From NCBI GenBank assembly GCA_963691705.1, contig OY829538.1:33872836-33936835 (forward strand): a stretch of 64,000 bases of DNA, given 5' to 3'. The translations under genes and the position numbers were made by a program. The DNA is from Viola odorata. Lineage: Eukaryota; Streptophyta; Magnoliopsida; Malpighiales; Violaceae. Positions 63,780 through 64,000 of the stretch are shown here, piece by piece. The notes under the pieces were generated by a model, which searched no databases, was not told the origin of the DNA, and saw only the letters and a list, made by a program, of their open reading frames with translations. Positions within the stretch are counted from its first letter, which is position 1; every line of letters begins with the position of its first letter.

Positions 63780-64000
63780 ATGGCCATCATTAAGTCTAAC
63801 ACCTGTCGTGGAGGAGGAACCTCACTCTCCACCACTAGTCAACCAGTTCGCCAGACCACCTCTGAATCACCTTCATCCTCGAGGCCTGCAACCCTAGGTT
63901 CATCCTTCACCACTACTATTGATCCAGCCACGGTGGCCGTGGTTTACAGAGCGCCGCCATCCCCCACGCCATTCCTAGCGCACTCCTCGTCGTTGGATTC
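63780..64000 (+). CDS. Possible Athila ORF3 (env-like) start, cut by window edge
   Basis: ATG at 63780 opens a frame with no stop for 73 codons to the window end (MAIIKSNTCRGGGTSLSTTS ...), rich in Ser, Thr and Pro. Athila elements carry an env-like ORF at this position. The visible part is too short and low-complexity to confirm it, and no membrane segment is visible yet. Confidence 0.4.
   Translation, partial: MAIIKSNTCRGGGTSLSTTSQPVRQTTSESPSSSRPATLGSSFTTTIDPATVAVVYRAPPSPTPFLAHSSSLD

Larger units (their letters stand above)
17530..64000 (+). mobile_element. Athila-lineage Ty3/gypsy element (old, heavily interrupted, runs off the right edge)
   Basis: Pieces in order: 5' LTR (about 17530-18856), primer-binding region, gag (18911 onward), protease with the DLGA active site ending at 20868, then Tat-2 (20869-44253). 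The protease resumes at 44254, followed by RT, RNase H and integrase up to 46878, then CRM-G (46879-62650). Integrase resumes at 62651-63416, and a possible env-like ORF starts at 63780. The coding frame resumes after both insertions once one target duplication is removed (GGTTA, CTAAG). Many stops show it is the oldest element here. The left edge is approximate and the 3' LTR is outside the window. Confidence 0.8.

Noticed and set aside
1..64000. CRISPR arrays, bacterial operons, rRNA or tRNA genes
   Set aside because: Repeats are LTRs or direct tandem units without regular spacers; no tRNA cloverleaf or rRNA was recognised, and content is clearly plant nuclear.

Overview
This window is plant repeat DNA, almost certainly from a flowering-plant nuclear genome and probably from pericentromeric or other heterochromatin. 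I found no intact host gene. Nearly all of it is Ty3/gypsy LTR retrotransposons inserted into one another, plus one endogenous pararetrovirus (Caulimoviridae) and a fragment of a Myb/SANT-like gene. The evidence is paired LTRs, 5-bp target-site duplications (TSDs), primer-binding sites, and reading frames that resume on the far side of each insertion.

Layout. (1) 1-292 and 14716-16804, minus strand: an endogenous caulimovirid split by a Tat-lineage element, Tat-1 (293-14715, plus strand). (2) About 16945-17530: a decayed Myb/SANT-like fragment. (3) About 17530 to beyond 64000, plus strand: an old Athila-lineage element. Its protease is split by a second Tat-lineage element, Tat-2 (20869-44253, TSD GGTTA). 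Its integrase is split by a CRM-type chromovirus, CRM-G (46879-62650, minus strand, TSD CTAAG). (4) The gag of Tat-2 is split by CRM-F (22234-29519, minus strand, TSD GACAT). (5) The 5' LTR of CRM-G is split by CRM-H (54026-62372, plus strand). The protease of CRM-H is in turn split by an unclassified 1.5-kb insertion (about 56888-58413, flanked by GGTCAA). The deepest nesting is four levels: Athila > CRM-G > CRM-H > the 1.5-kb insertion.

The most interesting content is in the two Tat elements. Each carries, between pol and the 3' LTR, about 6 kb with four genes on the strand opposite to gag-pol, in the same order in both copies. Genes 1 and 2 are paralogues: a domain resembling the 'putative gypsy-type transposon' family (Pfam Transpos_gypsy), then a Ser/Pro-rich linker, then a coiled coil. 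They carry short GT-AG introns at matching places. Gene 3 is a small Pro-rich, basic protein with an acidic, aromatic C-terminus. Gene 4 is a helical protein of about 125 residues. In both elements every one of the four genes has a TATA box at a closely matching distance upstream, and genes 1 and 2 also have CACGTG G-boxes. A tandem-repeat block separates sense gag-pol from the antisense cassette. This looks like a retrotransposon that carries several independently promoted accessory genes transcribed against its own genome.

All gag-pol copies are broken by stops and frameshifts, so none of the elements looks autonomous now. Lineage names rest on residue patterns read by eye; no database search was run.
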